Shown: positions 23,387 through 32,156, counted from the first letter of the stretch. The stretch: DNA of 64,000 nt from JANXMY01 sp964251675 (GCA_964251675.1 CAXUKS010000006.1:88410-152409); one strand, 5' to 3'. Made by a program: numbers and translations. The notes: generated by a model not told the origin, from the sequence alone.

Positions 23387-24331
23387 ATGGCTGGACACAC
23401 ACATGGAGCGACAAGCGGGCGGGGATTATGGCTGTCGCTGGGCCTGACCCTGGCGTTTGTCGGAGCAGAGATCATTTTCGGCCTGCGGGCACGCTCGCTG
23501 GCGCTGCTTTCTGACGCAGGGCACAACGCAAGCGATGCGCTGGCGCTGGGGCTGGCGGCGTATGCCATCTGGGTGGCCCGCCGCCCGGCAAACTCCGGCA
23601 AGACGTTCGGCTACCACCGGGTCGCCATTCTCACCGCCCTGGGAAACGCCGCTGCGCTCGTGGTGATCGCTCTGGGCATTCTGCTGGAAGCCTGGCACGC
23701 TTTCCGGCACCCGGAGCCGGTCTCGGGCAGTCTGATGATGGGCGTGGCTGCGTTCGGAGTTTTGCTGAACACCGTGATTGCCTGGCGCCTGCATGCGGAC
23801 AGCAAGCACAGCATCAATGCCCGGGCGGCCTATATCCACATGGCAGGCGATGCGCTGTCGTCCCTGGGCGTCGTAATTGCCGGCCTCGTCATCCGGCTGA
23901 CGGGCTGGAGCCTCGCGGACCCACTGGTGTCTGTGCTGATTGCGGGCTTTATTTTGTATTCGTCATGGGGGATTATCGAGGAGGCCACCAACATTCTGCT
24001 GGAAGGCGCCCCGAAGGGAATGGCCGTGGAAGAAGTCGCAGCGGCTATCCGGGACATTGAGCCGGTGTGCGGTGTTCACGACCTGCACGTCTGGACAGTC
24101 AGCGACGGCCTGCACTTTTTGTCCTGCCACATCGTTCTGGCCGGCGACTTAACGGTCACGGAGGCACAGGCCGTCGTGTCGGAAGTCAACACACGTCTGC
24201 ACGATGAGTTCAGCATCGGCCACGCGACCATCCAAACCGAGACGGCGGAGGGGAATGCCTGCCGTCAGTCCGGCCCGGCCCTGCTGTGCGAACTGGAGCC
24301 GCATGCGGCAGGGTGCGGCCACACGCATTGA
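23387..24331 (+). CDS. cation diffusion facilitator (Zn/Co/Cd exporter)
   Basis: A 314-residue CDF family metal/proton antiporter, closest in pattern to CzcD/ZitB. It has six predicted helices; the transport-site residues are in ALLSDAGHNASDALALGLAA (helix 2) and YIHMAGDALSSLGVVIAGL (helix 5). The cytoplasmic C-terminal domain (about 205-290) includes CGVHDLHVWTVSDGLHFLSC. Histidines cluster at both ends (MAGHTHGA and AAGCGHTH), suiting zinc binding. The gene is divergent from the RsbW-like ATPase and has a -10 box six bases before the start codon. The metal is not determined by sequence alone. Confidence 0.93.
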   Translation: MAGHTHGATSGRGLWLSLGLTLAFVGAEIIFGLRARSLALLSDAGHNASDALALGLAAYAIWVARRPANSGKTFGYHRVAILTALGNAAALVVIALGILLEAWHAFRHPEPVSGSLMMGVAAFGVLLNTVIAWRLHADSKHSINARAAYIHMAGDALSSLGVVIAGLVIRLTGWSLADPLVSVLIAGFILYSSWGIIEEATNILLEGAPKGMAVEEVAAAIRDIEPVCGVHDLHVWTVSDGLHFLSCHIVLAGDLTVTEAQAVVSEVNTRLHDEFSIGHATIQTETAEGNACRQSGPALLCELEPHAAGCGHTH

Positions 24332-24340
24332 GGGAACCAC

Positions 24341-24475
24341 TCAATGCTTGAAGTAGTGATACGCGATGATCAGCAGTGTCCAGCCCGCCAAACCGACCCA
24401 ATGCAGGAGTGTGACACGGCGGGCAAATAAACCAATCCCAATTGCAGCAAACATAATTGGTAAAATCAGAGTCAT
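24341..24475 (-). CDS. 44-residue membrane peptide coupled to glycosyltransferase
   Basis: A short gene reading MTLILPIMFAAIGIGLFARR, then VTLLHWVGLAGWTLLIIAYH and YFKH. It encodes two hydrophobic stretches (about 2-17 and 22-40) around an Arg-Arg turn, so probably a small two-helix membrane protein. Its ATG overlaps the TGA of the glycosyltransferase (ATGA at 24475-24472), the coupling used repeatedly in this genome, which supports a real gene. It would be the last gene of the exopolysaccharide operon. I know no family for it. Confidence 0.52.
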   Translation of the reverse strand: MTLILPIMFAAIGIGLFARRVTLLHWVGLAGWTLLIIAYHYFKH

Positions 24476-25758
24476 CGGGGAGCCGCCTCCGTATCAGCCA
24501 CTCCTGCCTCCGGGGACGGAGAGGTCTCCCCAGGCAGCGGCAGGCGGGTCGTGCGGACCCAGCCCGCCCCGCGCCGACGCCCGGCCAGACGCAGGCCAAT
24601 TTTCCAGACCGCATAAAACGGCGCACGGGCCAGCGCGGCATACGCCGCACGAGAGGCCCCGGCGGCACGCAGACCGCCCAGAATGTACAGAAGCAGGCCC
24701 GCGCCCGTCACGCCCAGGGCCGTCGCCCAGTGACCCGCGTGCGGCAATATGCCCAGCACGCCGCCCCCGCCCACCAGAATAACCCACGCACACAGCAGAG
24801 CACCCAGCTCCGCCAGCGGCGGCGTCAGCAAATCTATCGCCATGTCCAGCAGCAGCAGGTTCCGCCCGCACAGACCCTCCCAGAGCAGACTTAGGCCGCG
24901 CTCGCGGGTCAGACCCGCCCGCCCGCGCTCCCAGCGGTCGCGCTGCGAGGCCGCCTGCGCCGCCGTCACGGGCATCTGCGCCCGGACGCGAGCGTCGGGC
25001 ACGTAGGCCACGCGCACCCCGTACCGCCGTGCCAGATCAAGCCCGTAGTCCAAATCTTCCGTCAGGCTGCCGCCCGGCCAGGGCAGGGCCGAGGCCAGCG
25101 GCCACGTAAACGCCATGCCGTTGCCTTTCAGGCCCGCACTCAGGCCCAGGCGCTCACGGCCCAGCGGCTTGATATGGTTGACCAGATCGAAGGCTCCCGC
25201 CATCAGCGCCGCCCGCCAGCCATCCCCCACGTTCAGCACGCCGTAGCGCCCCTGCACAGCCCCGAACCCGCGAGCGGCGCGGGAGCGTTCCAGCCCCTGC
25301 CCGATACGGGTCAAAAAGTCCGGCGCGGCAAACGTGTCGGCATCCACGATCACCACGCCGTCAGGCCGCTCGGGCAGGGCGTGCAGGTAAGCCATCGCAA
25401 AGTTCAGCGCGTAGCCTTTGCCGCGCTCCTCGGCGCTGATGCGCTCCAGAACCGTGATGCCTCGCGCACGGGCAATTTCTGCGGTCTCATCGGTGCAGTT
25501 GTCGGCGACAACAATCAGCTCCCGGCATTCTTCGGGGAAATCCTGTGCCAGCAGGCTGTCCAAAGTCGCCGCCAGCACCAGCGCCTCGTCGTGCGCGGGC
25601 ACAACGACGGCCAGCGCCAGCGGGGCGGCCTTCGCCGCCCTGGCCTGGCGGCGCGGCAGGATTGCCGCCACCAGCAGGGTCAGCAGCGACGCGACGCTGA
25701 GAACGCAGACAGCCCCGACCAAAGAAGTCAGCACGGTTAAAAACGCGGTCAGCAGCAT
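24472..25758 (-). CDS. membrane glycosyltransferase, family 2
   Basis: A 428-residue processive-type GT2 enzyme probably building the exopolysaccharide. One or two N-terminal helices are followed by the catalytic domain: LAVVVPAHDEALVLAATLDS (about 49), VVIVDADTFAAPDFL (the DxD-type metal site), LTEDLDYGLDLARRYG (catalytic base) and QRDRWERGRAGL, the Q-x-x-R-W motif near 275 typical of cellulose- and hyaluronan-synthase-like enzymes. C-terminal helices lie at about 310-380. A GTG one codon earlier is also possible. It is downstream of the CpsD-like ATPase in the same operon. The sugar donor is unknown. Confidence 0.89.
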   Translation of the reverse strand: MLLTAFLTVLTSLVGAVCVLSVASLLTLLVAAILPRRQARAAKAAPLALAVVVPAHDEALVLAATLDSLLAQDFPEECRELIVVADNCTDETAEIARARGITVLERISAEERGKGYALNFAMAYLHALPERPDGVVIVDADTFAAPDFLTRIGQGLERSRAARGFGAVQGRYGVLNVGDGWRAALMAGAFDLVNHIKPLGRERLGLSAGLKGNGMAFTWPLASALPWPGGSLTEDLDYGLDLARRYGVRVAYVPDARVRAQMPVTAAQAASQRDRWERGRAGLTRERGLSLLWEGLCGRNLLLLDMAIDLLTPPLAELGALLCAWVILVGGGGVLGILPHAGHWATALGVTGAGLLLYILGGLRAAGASRAAYAALARAPFYAVWKIGLRLAGRRRGAGWVRTTRLPLPGETSPSPEAGVADTEAAPR

Positions 25759-25762
25759 CACA

Positions 25763-26773
25763 TCAGGCTTTCTGAAGACGTTTTCGCAGCCAGGACGGCC
25801 CGGCAGACTTGATACGATTGAGGGTCACGCCAATCACTTTGTCCCGGCCCAGTGCGTCCAGCGCCTGCGCGACCACGTCACGGGGCGTCACGCCCGCACG
25901 GGCGACCACCAGCAGGCCATCCATATGCCGGGTCAATGGCAGGGCATTGTCGGAGGCGACGGCGGGCATATCCACGATGACCACGTCAAAGGCCATCCGG
26001 GCAGACAAGATAAGCTGCGCGACGCGGGGCGAGCGGGCCAGACGGGCGGCGTTGGCAGGCGCTTTGCCTGCTGGGATGACCACCAGGTTGTCTGCGCCCG
26101 CGATCTGCAGGGTCGGCACGACACTGGCACTGTCTTCCAGCACCGGAATGACCCCTTCGCCGCGAGCAGGCGCCCCAATCCGCACGGCCAGATCACCTTT
26201 GCCAAGGCTCATGTCAATCAGACACACGCGCTTGAACGTGTCGCGGGCGATGGTCATGGCAAGATGCAGGGCAACGGTAGTTTTCCCCTCCCCTACCACG
26301 GCACTGGTGATGCCGAGGACGTAAGGACGGTCCGAACCCAGGGTTTCGCCGCTGATCAGCGTCACATCGCCGACGCCTGCAATCTGCCTTTCCAGCGAAG
26401 CGTAAAGATGGCTGAACTCGGCAGGCGTTTTTTCAACACGCAGATTGATCGGTGGAGCGCTCGGAAGCTCGGGAAGATCCTCGCCCGTGGCTCGTTCCGG
26501 CAGGCTGGGAAACTCCTCCGGACGCAGCGTTCGGTTGGGCCGGGGCAGAGTGTCCCTGTTCATAATGATGGTCTTGTCAAACGGCTCGTCATCCACATAC
26601 GCATCCGCATCGGCGCTGGGCATGGATTCAGGACGCGAGCGCGTGGCAAGGCGGGCTTCCTGAGCCTGGCGCAGCAGCACGGCCATTTCATCAGCTCGCA
26701 GGGTGCGGCTTTGCCATTCGGGAACCAGTGTCGTTTCCGGCTCTGTGAACTCGTCAGTCAAGGGTTCGGGCAT
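25763..26773 (-). CDS. CpsD/CapB-like exopolysaccharide ATPase
   Basis: A 336-residue P-loop ATPase of the BY-kinase/Mrp-MinD type that usually partners Wzz to control chain length. Walker A is GITSAVVGEGKTTVALHLAM (about 163-182), Walker B is DVVIVDMPAVASDN (about 255). Two features are unusual: the A' motif reads CLIDMSLGKGD rather than the usual DxD form, and there is no tyrosine-rich C-terminal tail (it ends SWLRKRLQKA). So it may bind ATP without the tyrosine autokinase behaviour. The N-terminal ~120 residues are acidic and probably disordered. AAGGA precedes the ATG; seven bases separate it from wzz. Confidence 0.82.
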   Translation of the reverse strand: MPEPLTDEFTEPETTLVPEWQSRTLRADEMAVLLRQAQEARLATRSRPESMPSADADAYVDDEPFDKTIIMNRDTLPRPNRTLRPEEFPSLPERATGEDLPELPSAPPINLRVEKTPAEFSHLYASLERQIAGVGDVTLISGETLGSDRPYVLGITSAVVGEGKTTVALHLAMTIARDTFKRVCLIDMSLGKGDLAVRIGAPARGEGVIPVLEDSASVVPTLQIAGADNLVVIPAGKAPANAARLARSPRVAQLILSARMAFDVVIVDMPAVASDNALPLTRHMDGLLVVARAGVTPRDVVAQALDALGRDKVIGVTLNRIKSAGPSWLRKRLQKA

Positions 26774-26780
26774 CAGGGCG

Positions 26781-28298
26781 TTATCCTTCCGGTCCGGGCA
26801 GGACGGCGGGCGTGTGTGTCAGGGCGCGGCGGGAAGAGGAGGAGCGCAGGTCGGCGGCTTCCGGCAGGCAGGCCAGCACGGGAACGCCCAGCAGGCGCTC
26901 GGCATCGGCTTCGTAGCGCAGGGAATGGTCAGCCCATTCACTCAGAACTACCAGAATGAAGCCCACCAGGACACCTAAAATCAAGCTGCCGATCAGCATT
27001 CCGATCAGCTTGGTGCGCCCGGTGGTCGGCAGGGCGTAGGTGACGCCAATCGGTGTCAGGCTGGACGTGGAAGTAAGGCGGTCAAGGTCGGCTTTGGTTT
27101 TGACTTCGCGCCGCTGTTTTTCAAGGCTTTGATACGCATCCTGCAGCCCGCTGTAGTCACGGATTTTGTCGGTGAGCTGCCGCTGGGCATTGGGGATCTG
27201 CGTGACAATGCCCTGGTACTTGCCAATCTGCTGGCGCAGGTTTTGCATAAGCTGCTGGTCCGCTTCGGCGGCGATACTGGCTTCGGCGATTTGCTGCTGC
27301 AAGGCTTGATACTGCGGGTTTTCGGCAAGCTTCGTCTGGGTGTTGCGCTTGTTTTCCGGCGCGGCGGCCTGCCGCTGCTGCGTTTGCAAAGCTTTGATCT
27401 GCTCGTCAATGGCGACAATGATCGGGTGCTGGGGTGTCAGCGGGCCGTGCCCGGAGCCGCCCGCCATTTCGGCGTCGCGCTTGGCCAGCAGGGTTGCGAC
27501 TTCTTTTTCCAGCGGCGTCTGGTCGGAGACGGTCTGCTCGGAAATGCTCATCGGTTTTATAGCCTGGAGCTGCTGCTGCAAAAAAGTCTTTTTGTGCTGG
27601 TTTTCCCCGAGCGTCACCTCTTTGTCGGTGAGCTGGGCCTGCAAACTGGACAACTGGTTGCTGTAGGAAGTTCCAGCATCGGAAAGCTGACCGCCATAGG
27701 AGGCTTTGAAGTCAGCCAGAGCCTTTTCGGAAATCCGCATCCGGCGGGCATACTCGGCAAGTTGGCTGTCCAGAAACCGCACGCTGGTTGTAGAAGTCAA
27801 GCTCTTGTCCGCGCCGACTTCTTCAATATACTGCGCCTGCAAGGCATCCAGAATGCGCTTGCATTCATCGGGGTTGTTCCAGGTCAGCGAAAGGGAAAAC
27901 TGGTTCGGGCTTTCCACAGAGGCAGCCAGATTTTTCTGAAGCGCACCATAGCGCGGATCATCGGCCTGCGGGTCCACGTTGATGGGGGCTGCCAACTGCG
28001 CTTTTTGCAGGGCCACGTCCAGAAAGCCGCCCTGCTGGTTCTGCTTGATGAGGTCGTTGAATTGGTCCACGCTTTTCTGCGCGGGCGTCACCCAGGTGTT
28101 CGCATCGTCCTGCCCCAGTATGTTGGCGACGCTCTGCGTCTGCACCTGAGTCATCGCCGTGGCGTGGAATGTTTTGGACCGGGCGTACAGCGCCGCCATT
28201 GTCAGGCTGCTGACAATAATCAGTGCCCCCCAGAACAAAAGCTGGTGACGGAAAAACGAGTCTACCATTCGGAACAGGATTGGAGTGCGACGGTACAT
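26781..28298 (-). CDS. Wzz-type polysaccharide chain-length determinant
   Basis: A 505-residue polysaccharide co-polymerase. One membrane helix lies near each end (FWGALIIVSSLTMAALYA at about 23-40, and MLIGSLILGVLVGFILVVLS at about 430-449). Between them is a long periplasmic region dominated by coiled coils (SSLQAQLTDKEVTLGENQHK, QYQALQQQIAEASIAAEADQ). The segment before the second helix (LEKQRREVKTKADLDRLTST) resembles the GNVR domain. A short cytosolic tail follows. It sits between the priming transferase and the CpsD-like ATPase, the standard order for Wzx/Wzy-dependent or synthase-type exopolysaccharide operons. Confidence 0.86.
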   Translation of the reverse strand: MYRRTPILFRMVDSFFRHQLLFWGALIIVSSLTMAALYARSKTFHATAMTQVQTQSVANILGQDDANTWVTPAQKSVDQFNDLIKQNQQGGFLDVALQKAQLAAPINVDPQADDPRYGALQKNLAASVESPNQFSLSLTWNNPDECKRILDALQAQYIEEVGADKSLTSTTSVRFLDSQLAEYARRMRISEKALADFKASYGGQLSDAGTSYSNQLSSLQAQLTDKEVTLGENQHKKTFLQQQLQAIKPMSISEQTVSDQTPLEKEVATLLAKRDAEMAGGSGHGPLTPQHPIIVAIDEQIKALQTQQRQAAAPENKRNTQTKLAENPQYQALQQQIAEASIAAEADQQLMQNLRQQIGKYQGIVTQIPNAQRQLTDKIRDYSGLQDAYQSLEKQRREVKTKADLDRLTSTSSLTPIGVTYALPTTGRTKLIGMLIGSLILGVLVGFILVVLSEWADHSLRYEADAERLLGVPVLACLPEAADLRSSSSRRALTHTPAVLPGPEG

Positions 28299-28413
28299 AA
28301 GTTAGGTCTGTCTCTCGGTGTTTGGCCTGAGTATCGGGGATTAACGCCGCGTTCTTTATGGCAGAAACGGCCCGTGAAGTTCCCGGCGGCGCACTCAGTC
28401 GGGGGCGAGCGCG

Positions 28414-29148
28414 TCAGTAAGCGCCTTCGGCACGCAGAACAGCAGGGATGGTCATGACTAAAATCCGAAAATACAGCAGGACAGACTGCTGTTCGATGTA
28501 CAGCAAATCCAGCTCAATGGAGCGCTCAAAACTCAGGCTGGCGCGGCCGGACACCTGCCACAGTCCGGTGACACCCGGCACGCACAGCAGGCGCTGCTGC
28601 TGGCGGGGCGTGTATTTGGCAGTCTCAGCGGGCAGGGCGGGGCGCGGGCCGACCAGGCTCATTTCGCCCTTGACGACATTGAGAAGCTGGGGCAGCTCGT
28701 CCAGCGAAAACTTACGCAGGACACGGCCCACGCGGGTGACGCGGGGGTCGTTTTTCATTTTGAAAACCGGGCCGGAACGCTCGTTGTGCATTTCCAGCAG
28801 GTGACGCTTCGATTCGGCGTCAGTGACCATGGAGCGGAATTTGTAAAACCAGAACTCTTGGCCCTGCTGCCCCACTCGTTTTTGTTTGAACAGCACCGGG
28901 CCGGGGCTGTCCACCCGAATCAGGAGGGCGATGACGCCGAATACGGGCCAGACCAGCAGAAGCAGCAGGCCGCACAGAATCAAATCCAGCACACGCTGCG
29001 CGTTTTTCGCGCCGCTGCGCCGGGCGTAAACACCTGGCAGCAGAATCACGTTCTGGCCGGCAGTTTGATTATTTTGAGGCGCGGGTTCGGGACGCGGCCC
29101 ATCGCCGCCCCGAAATGTGCGTCCGTCACCGTAAGTGGGAGTTTCCAT
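28414..29148 (-). CDS. undecaprenyl-phosphate sugar phosphotransferase (priming enzyme)
   Basis: A 244-residue bacterial sugar transferase of the WcaJ/RfbP type that starts repeat-unit synthesis by moving sugar-1-phosphate to the lipid carrier. One helix (ILCGLLLLLVWPVFGVIALL at about 54-73) is followed by the catalytic domain: SPGPVLFKQKRVGQQGQEFW, YKFRSMVTDAE, KFSLDELPQLLNVVKGEMSL and VGPRPALPAE. It is the short form without the four-helix N-terminal domain. I take the ATG at 29148 (GAGGT nine bases upstream); an upstream start would add 33 residues. It is the promoter-proximal gene of the operon, 115 bp before wzz. Confidence 0.91.
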   Translation of the reverse strand: METPTYGDGRTFRGGDGPRPEPAPQNNQTAGQNVILLPGVYARRSGAKNAQRVLDLILCGLLLLLVWPVFGVIALLIRVDSPGPVLFKQKRVGQQGQEFWFYKFRSMVTDAESKRHLLEMHNERSGPVFKMKNDPRVTRVGRVLRKFSLDELPQLLNVVKGEMSLVGPRPALPAETAKYTPRQQQRLLCVPGVTGLWQVSGRASLSFERSIELDLLYIEQQSVLLYFRILVMTIPAVLRAEGAY

Positions 29149-29339
29149 ACATTCTGACCTCGGGCACTCCGGCCCTGAAATAAACGGCTTCACTCTGATT
29201 CTCAAGAGATTCAGGCAGGCACCGATGACTTTACGTGCAAGATTCATGCCAAACTCGTCTCCGCCCTTTGGGAACTTCCCAGCCCCGCCGGTCGTCAGTC
29301 TTTGCGAAAGCGGCAGAAAGAAGCGAAAGGCGCGTTGTC

Positions 29340-31034
29340 ATGAATAATCTTCGGGAAGTTGAGCCGAAAACTGGAATATCAGAGATGGCAATCATTGGCC
29401 CGTATCAGATTCAGGAAGAGCTGGGACGTGGTTTTTCTTCCGTCGTCTACCTAGCCGCCGATTTGCGGCGCGGGCGGGCAGTCGCGCTGAAAGTGCTGAC
29501 ATTCCCACCGGACCTGCCGCCCGCGCTTCGGGCAGACCTGACCGAGCGTTTCCGGCGCGAGGCGCGGGCGGTGGCGGGCCTGACGCATCCGCAGATTGTG
29601 TCTGTCGATGTCGGGGAAACGGAAAGCGGGCAGCCGTTTCTGGCTCTAGAGCGGCTGCGTGGGCAAACCCTGCGTCAGCGCCTGCGCTCGGCGGGCCGCC
29701 TGCCGCTGGCGGAGGCACTGCCGATTGCGCTGCGCGTTGCCGAGGCGCTGGACTACGCGCACGGACGCGGCATTGTGCACCGGGACATCAAGCCCGACAA
29801 CCTCTTTTTGTGCCTGCCGGATGCCTTCTCGGAGAGCAGCGCCGCTTGCCCAAAGCTGATGGATTTCGGGATTTCGCGCACGGTGTCTGATCAGGAGCTG
29901 ACGCAGGACGGCATGGTGGTCGGTTCCCCGGCCTATATGTCCCCGGAGCAGATCAACGGAGAGCCGGTGGACGGGCGGACGGATGTATTCTCACTGGCGG
30001 TGACGCTGGCAGAGATGTTGACCGGAAGGAAGCCGTTTGAGGCGGACACGGTTCCGGCAGTGATGCAGCAGATTTTGCGTCAGCCGCCCCGTCTGGACGG
30101 CCTGAGCCACCCGCGTCTGGAGCGCGTGCTGCGAAAAGCGATGGCGAAGCGGCCCGGCCAGCGGTACGCCTCGGCGGCGGCGTTTGCGGAGGCTCTGCGC
30201 CGCGCCGCTCCCCTGTCCGCCCCGGCCCCGTCGGTCACGACGCAGTTTGCGCGGCCCGTGCGGACGCCAAAAGCGTTTTCCGGGCGCGGCCTCTGGCTCG
30301 GCGCGGCGGCTCTGGTCGGGGCGGCGGTTGGGATCGGCGCAGTGCAGCAGTGGCCGCCCGCCCCGCCCCGGACGGCTGCCGCCGCCGTCCGCTCGGTGCC
30401 GGTGTACGTCTACCGAACCCGCGTGGTCAAGACGCTCGTTCCTGCCGCATCTGCGTCTGCGAAGCCGGTTCCCCCGCCCGCTTCCCCGCCCCGTCTGGCA
30501 ATAGTTCCCCGTCTGGCTGCGCTGCCCGCTTCTGCCGCGCCCACTCCTGCCGCGCCCACTCCTGCCGTGCTTCGGACTGCCCCGGCGTCCCCGCGCCCGG
30601 CTCCAAAGCCTGCGCGGCTCGCGCTTCGGCCCCGGCGGCTGGCCCCGCCGCCACCGGTGGTTATTGCTCTGGCTGCTGCCGAGACGCCCCTGCCGACAGT
30701 GCGCGTCAGCGAGGCCCGGCAGGAAACCCTGCGCCGCACCGAAGCTGCCGCTCCGCCTGACACCCTGCCGGACGGCCCGCCGCGTCTGCTGTCGCACACC
30801 GCCCCACTTTTGCCGTCCGGCGTGACAGGCGACGGCGCACAGGTGACGCTGCATCTGCGCGTCAACAGGTTCGGCGAAGTGACCGATGCGGACGTAGTTC
30901 AATCCTCGGGCAATGACGATCTCGACGCGGCGGCTTTGGACACCGTCGGCGATTGGACCTATGCCCCGGCCCTGCATAACGGACGCGCTGTGCGCGGCGA
31001 AACTGATACTGTGGTGTCGTTTCCCGCCCCGTAA
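29340..31034 (+). CDS. Ser/Thr protein kinase fused to a TonB C-terminal domain
   Basis: A 564-residue single-span membrane protein. Residues about 20-275 are a complete Hanks kinase: glycine loop ELGRGFSSVVYLA, VALKVL lysine, HRDIKPDNLFL catalytic loop, LMDFGISR, and GSPAYMSPEQ activation segment. A membrane helix (LWLGAAALVGAAVGIGAV at about 316-333) leads to a long Pro/Ala-rich linker. The last ~75 residues (VTLHLRVNRFGEVTDADVVQ, SSGNDDLDAAALDTVGDWTY, APALHNG) form a TonB C-terminal domain, placed outside the membrane. Kinases usually carry PASTA or other sensors there; TonB_C is unexpected. An internal ATG 15 codons later is an alternative start. Divergent from the exopolysaccharide operon, upstream of galE. 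Confidence 0.9.
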   Translation: MNNLREVEPKTGISEMAIIGPYQIQEELGRGFSSVVYLAADLRRGRAVALKVLTFPPDLPPALRADLTERFRREARAVAGLTHPQIVSVDVGETESGQPFLALERLRGQTLRQRLRSAGRLPLAEALPIALRVAEALDYAHGRGIVHRDIKPDNLFLCLPDAFSESSAACPKLMDFGISRTVSDQELTQDGMVVGSPAYMSPEQINGEPVDGRTDVFSLAVTLAEMLTGRKPFEADTVPAVMQQILRQPPRLDGLSHPRLERVLRKAMAKRPGQRYASAAAFAEALRRAAPLSAPAPSVTTQFARPVRTPKAFSGRGLWLGAAALVGAAVGIGAVQQWPPAPPRTAAAAVRSVPVYVYRTRVVKTLVPAASASAKPVPPPASPPRLAIVPRLAALPASAAPTPAAPTPAVLRTAPASPRPAPKPARLALRPRRLAPPPPVVIALAAAETPLPTVRVSEARQETLRRTEAAAPPDTLPDGPPRLLSHTAPLLPSGVTGDGAQVTLHLRVNRFGEVTDADVVQSSGNDDLDAAALDTVGDWTYAPALHNGRAVRGETDTVVSFPAP

Positions 31035-31088
31035 CGTGGTAGAATACAGGAACACACCTACTTTGTCGAAGGAGAACACACACAGATT

Positions 31089-32087
31089 ATGGGAGCCATC
31101 CTCGTCACGGGCGGAGCCGGGTATATCGGCAGCCACACCAGCAAGCTGCTCATCCAAAAAGGCTACGACGTTGTTATTCTGGACTCGCTGGAGCTGGGGC
31201 ATCAGCAGGTTTTGAAGTATCTGCCCGGCGCGAAGTTCGTGCAGGGCGACATCGGCGACGGCGCACTGGTGGCCCGCACGATTCAGGAAAACGAGATTGA
31301 CTCGGTGATCCACTTCGCCGCGTATGCGTCGGTCCCGGACAGCGTCGCCGACCCGGTCAAGTACTACCAGAACAACATCGTCAAGACGCTGGCTCTTTTA
31401 GACGCCGTCAACTCGCAGGGCGTCAAGCACGTTTTGTTTTCCTCGTCGGCGGCTACGTTCGGCGAGACCAAGTACGTTCCCATCGACGAAGGCCACCCGC
31501 AGTTCCCGACCAACCCCTACGGCCAGACCAAGCTGGACGGCGAGCATATCCTGCACTGGTACGATGTCGCGTTTGGCATCAAAAGCATCTCCCTGCGCTA
31601 CTTCTGCGCCGCCGGGGCGGACCCGGATGGGGAGCTTGGCGAGGACCACACGCCTGAGACGCACATGATCCCTCTGACCCTCTTCGCCGCGCTGGGCCGC
31701 CGCCCGGATATTAAAATGTTCGGCACAGACTACCCCACCCCCGACGGCACCGGCATCCGCGACTATATCCACGTCACCGACCTGGGACAGGCCCACATTC
31801 TCGGCCTCGAAGCCCTGAAAAATGGCGCGGACACCAACGCCTACAACCTCGGCAACGGCAAAGGCTACTCTGTCCGCGAAGTCGTCGAAACAGGCCGCAA
31901 AGTCACCGGCAAAGAGATCGTCGCCATCGAGTCCCCCCGCCGCCCCGGCGACCCCGCCGAGCTAGTCGCCTCCGCCGCCAAGATCGAAAAAGAGCTGGGC
32001 TGGAAAGCCCAGTACGGCGACCTGCCCACCATCATGCGAACCGCCTACGAGTGGTTTAAGGCGCATCCGAACGGCTACGAGGGGTAG
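31089..32087 (+). CDS. galE: UDP-glucose 4-epimerase
   Basis: A 332-residue short-chain dehydrogenase-like epimerase interconverting UDP-glucose and UDP-galactose. The NAD loop is ILVTGGAGYIGSHTSKLL at residues 4-21; the catalytic triad region is LFSSSAATFGE (Ser) and NPYGQTKLDGE (Tyr-x3-Lys). HFAAYASVPDSVADPVKYYQ and the C-terminal RRPGDPAELVASAAKIEKEL are characteristic of GalE. AAGGAG lies 12 bases before the ATG and TAGAAT (31040-31045) may be its -10. It probably feeds galactose units to the neighbouring exopolysaccharide operon, and galM at 53 kb supports galactose metabolism. Confidence 0.95.
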   Translation: MGAILVTGGAGYIGSHTSKLLIQKGYDVVILDSLELGHQQVLKYLPGAKFVQGDIGDGALVARTIQENEIDSVIHFAAYASVPDSVADPVKYYQNNIVKTLALLDAVNSQGVKHVLFSSSAATFGETKYVPIDEGHPQFPTNPYGQTKLDGEHILHWYDVAFGIKSISLRYFCAAGADPDGELGEDHTPETHMIPLTLFAALGRRPDIKMFGTDYPTPDGTGIRDYIHVTDLGQAHILGLEALKNGADTNAYNLGNGKGYSVREVVETGRKVTGKEIVAIESPRRPGDPAELVASAAKIEKELGWKAQYGDLPTIMRTAYEWFKAHPNGYEG

Positions 32088-32102
32088 TCACATCCCAAAT
32101 GG

Positions 32103-32128
32103 TAGGGGTAGGGCTTGTCCCTACCCTT
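32103..32128. repeat. short palindrome, second copy
   Basis: TAGGGGTAGGGCTTGTCCCT followed by ACCCTT, just after galE. It differs from the copy at 12498-12522 by changes that keep base pairing (GGGCAGGG/CCCTGCCC becomes GGGTAGGG/CCCTACCC). It may terminate galE transcription. Confidence 0.75.
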
Positions 32129-32156
32129 TACAGGCTGACGTATGCGCGGAGCAAAA

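Noticed and set aside
29991..31313. 440-codon open frame on the minus strand
   Set aside because: Antisense to the kinase-TonB gene and galE; Arg/Gly-rich shadow of Pro/Ala-rich coding DNA.
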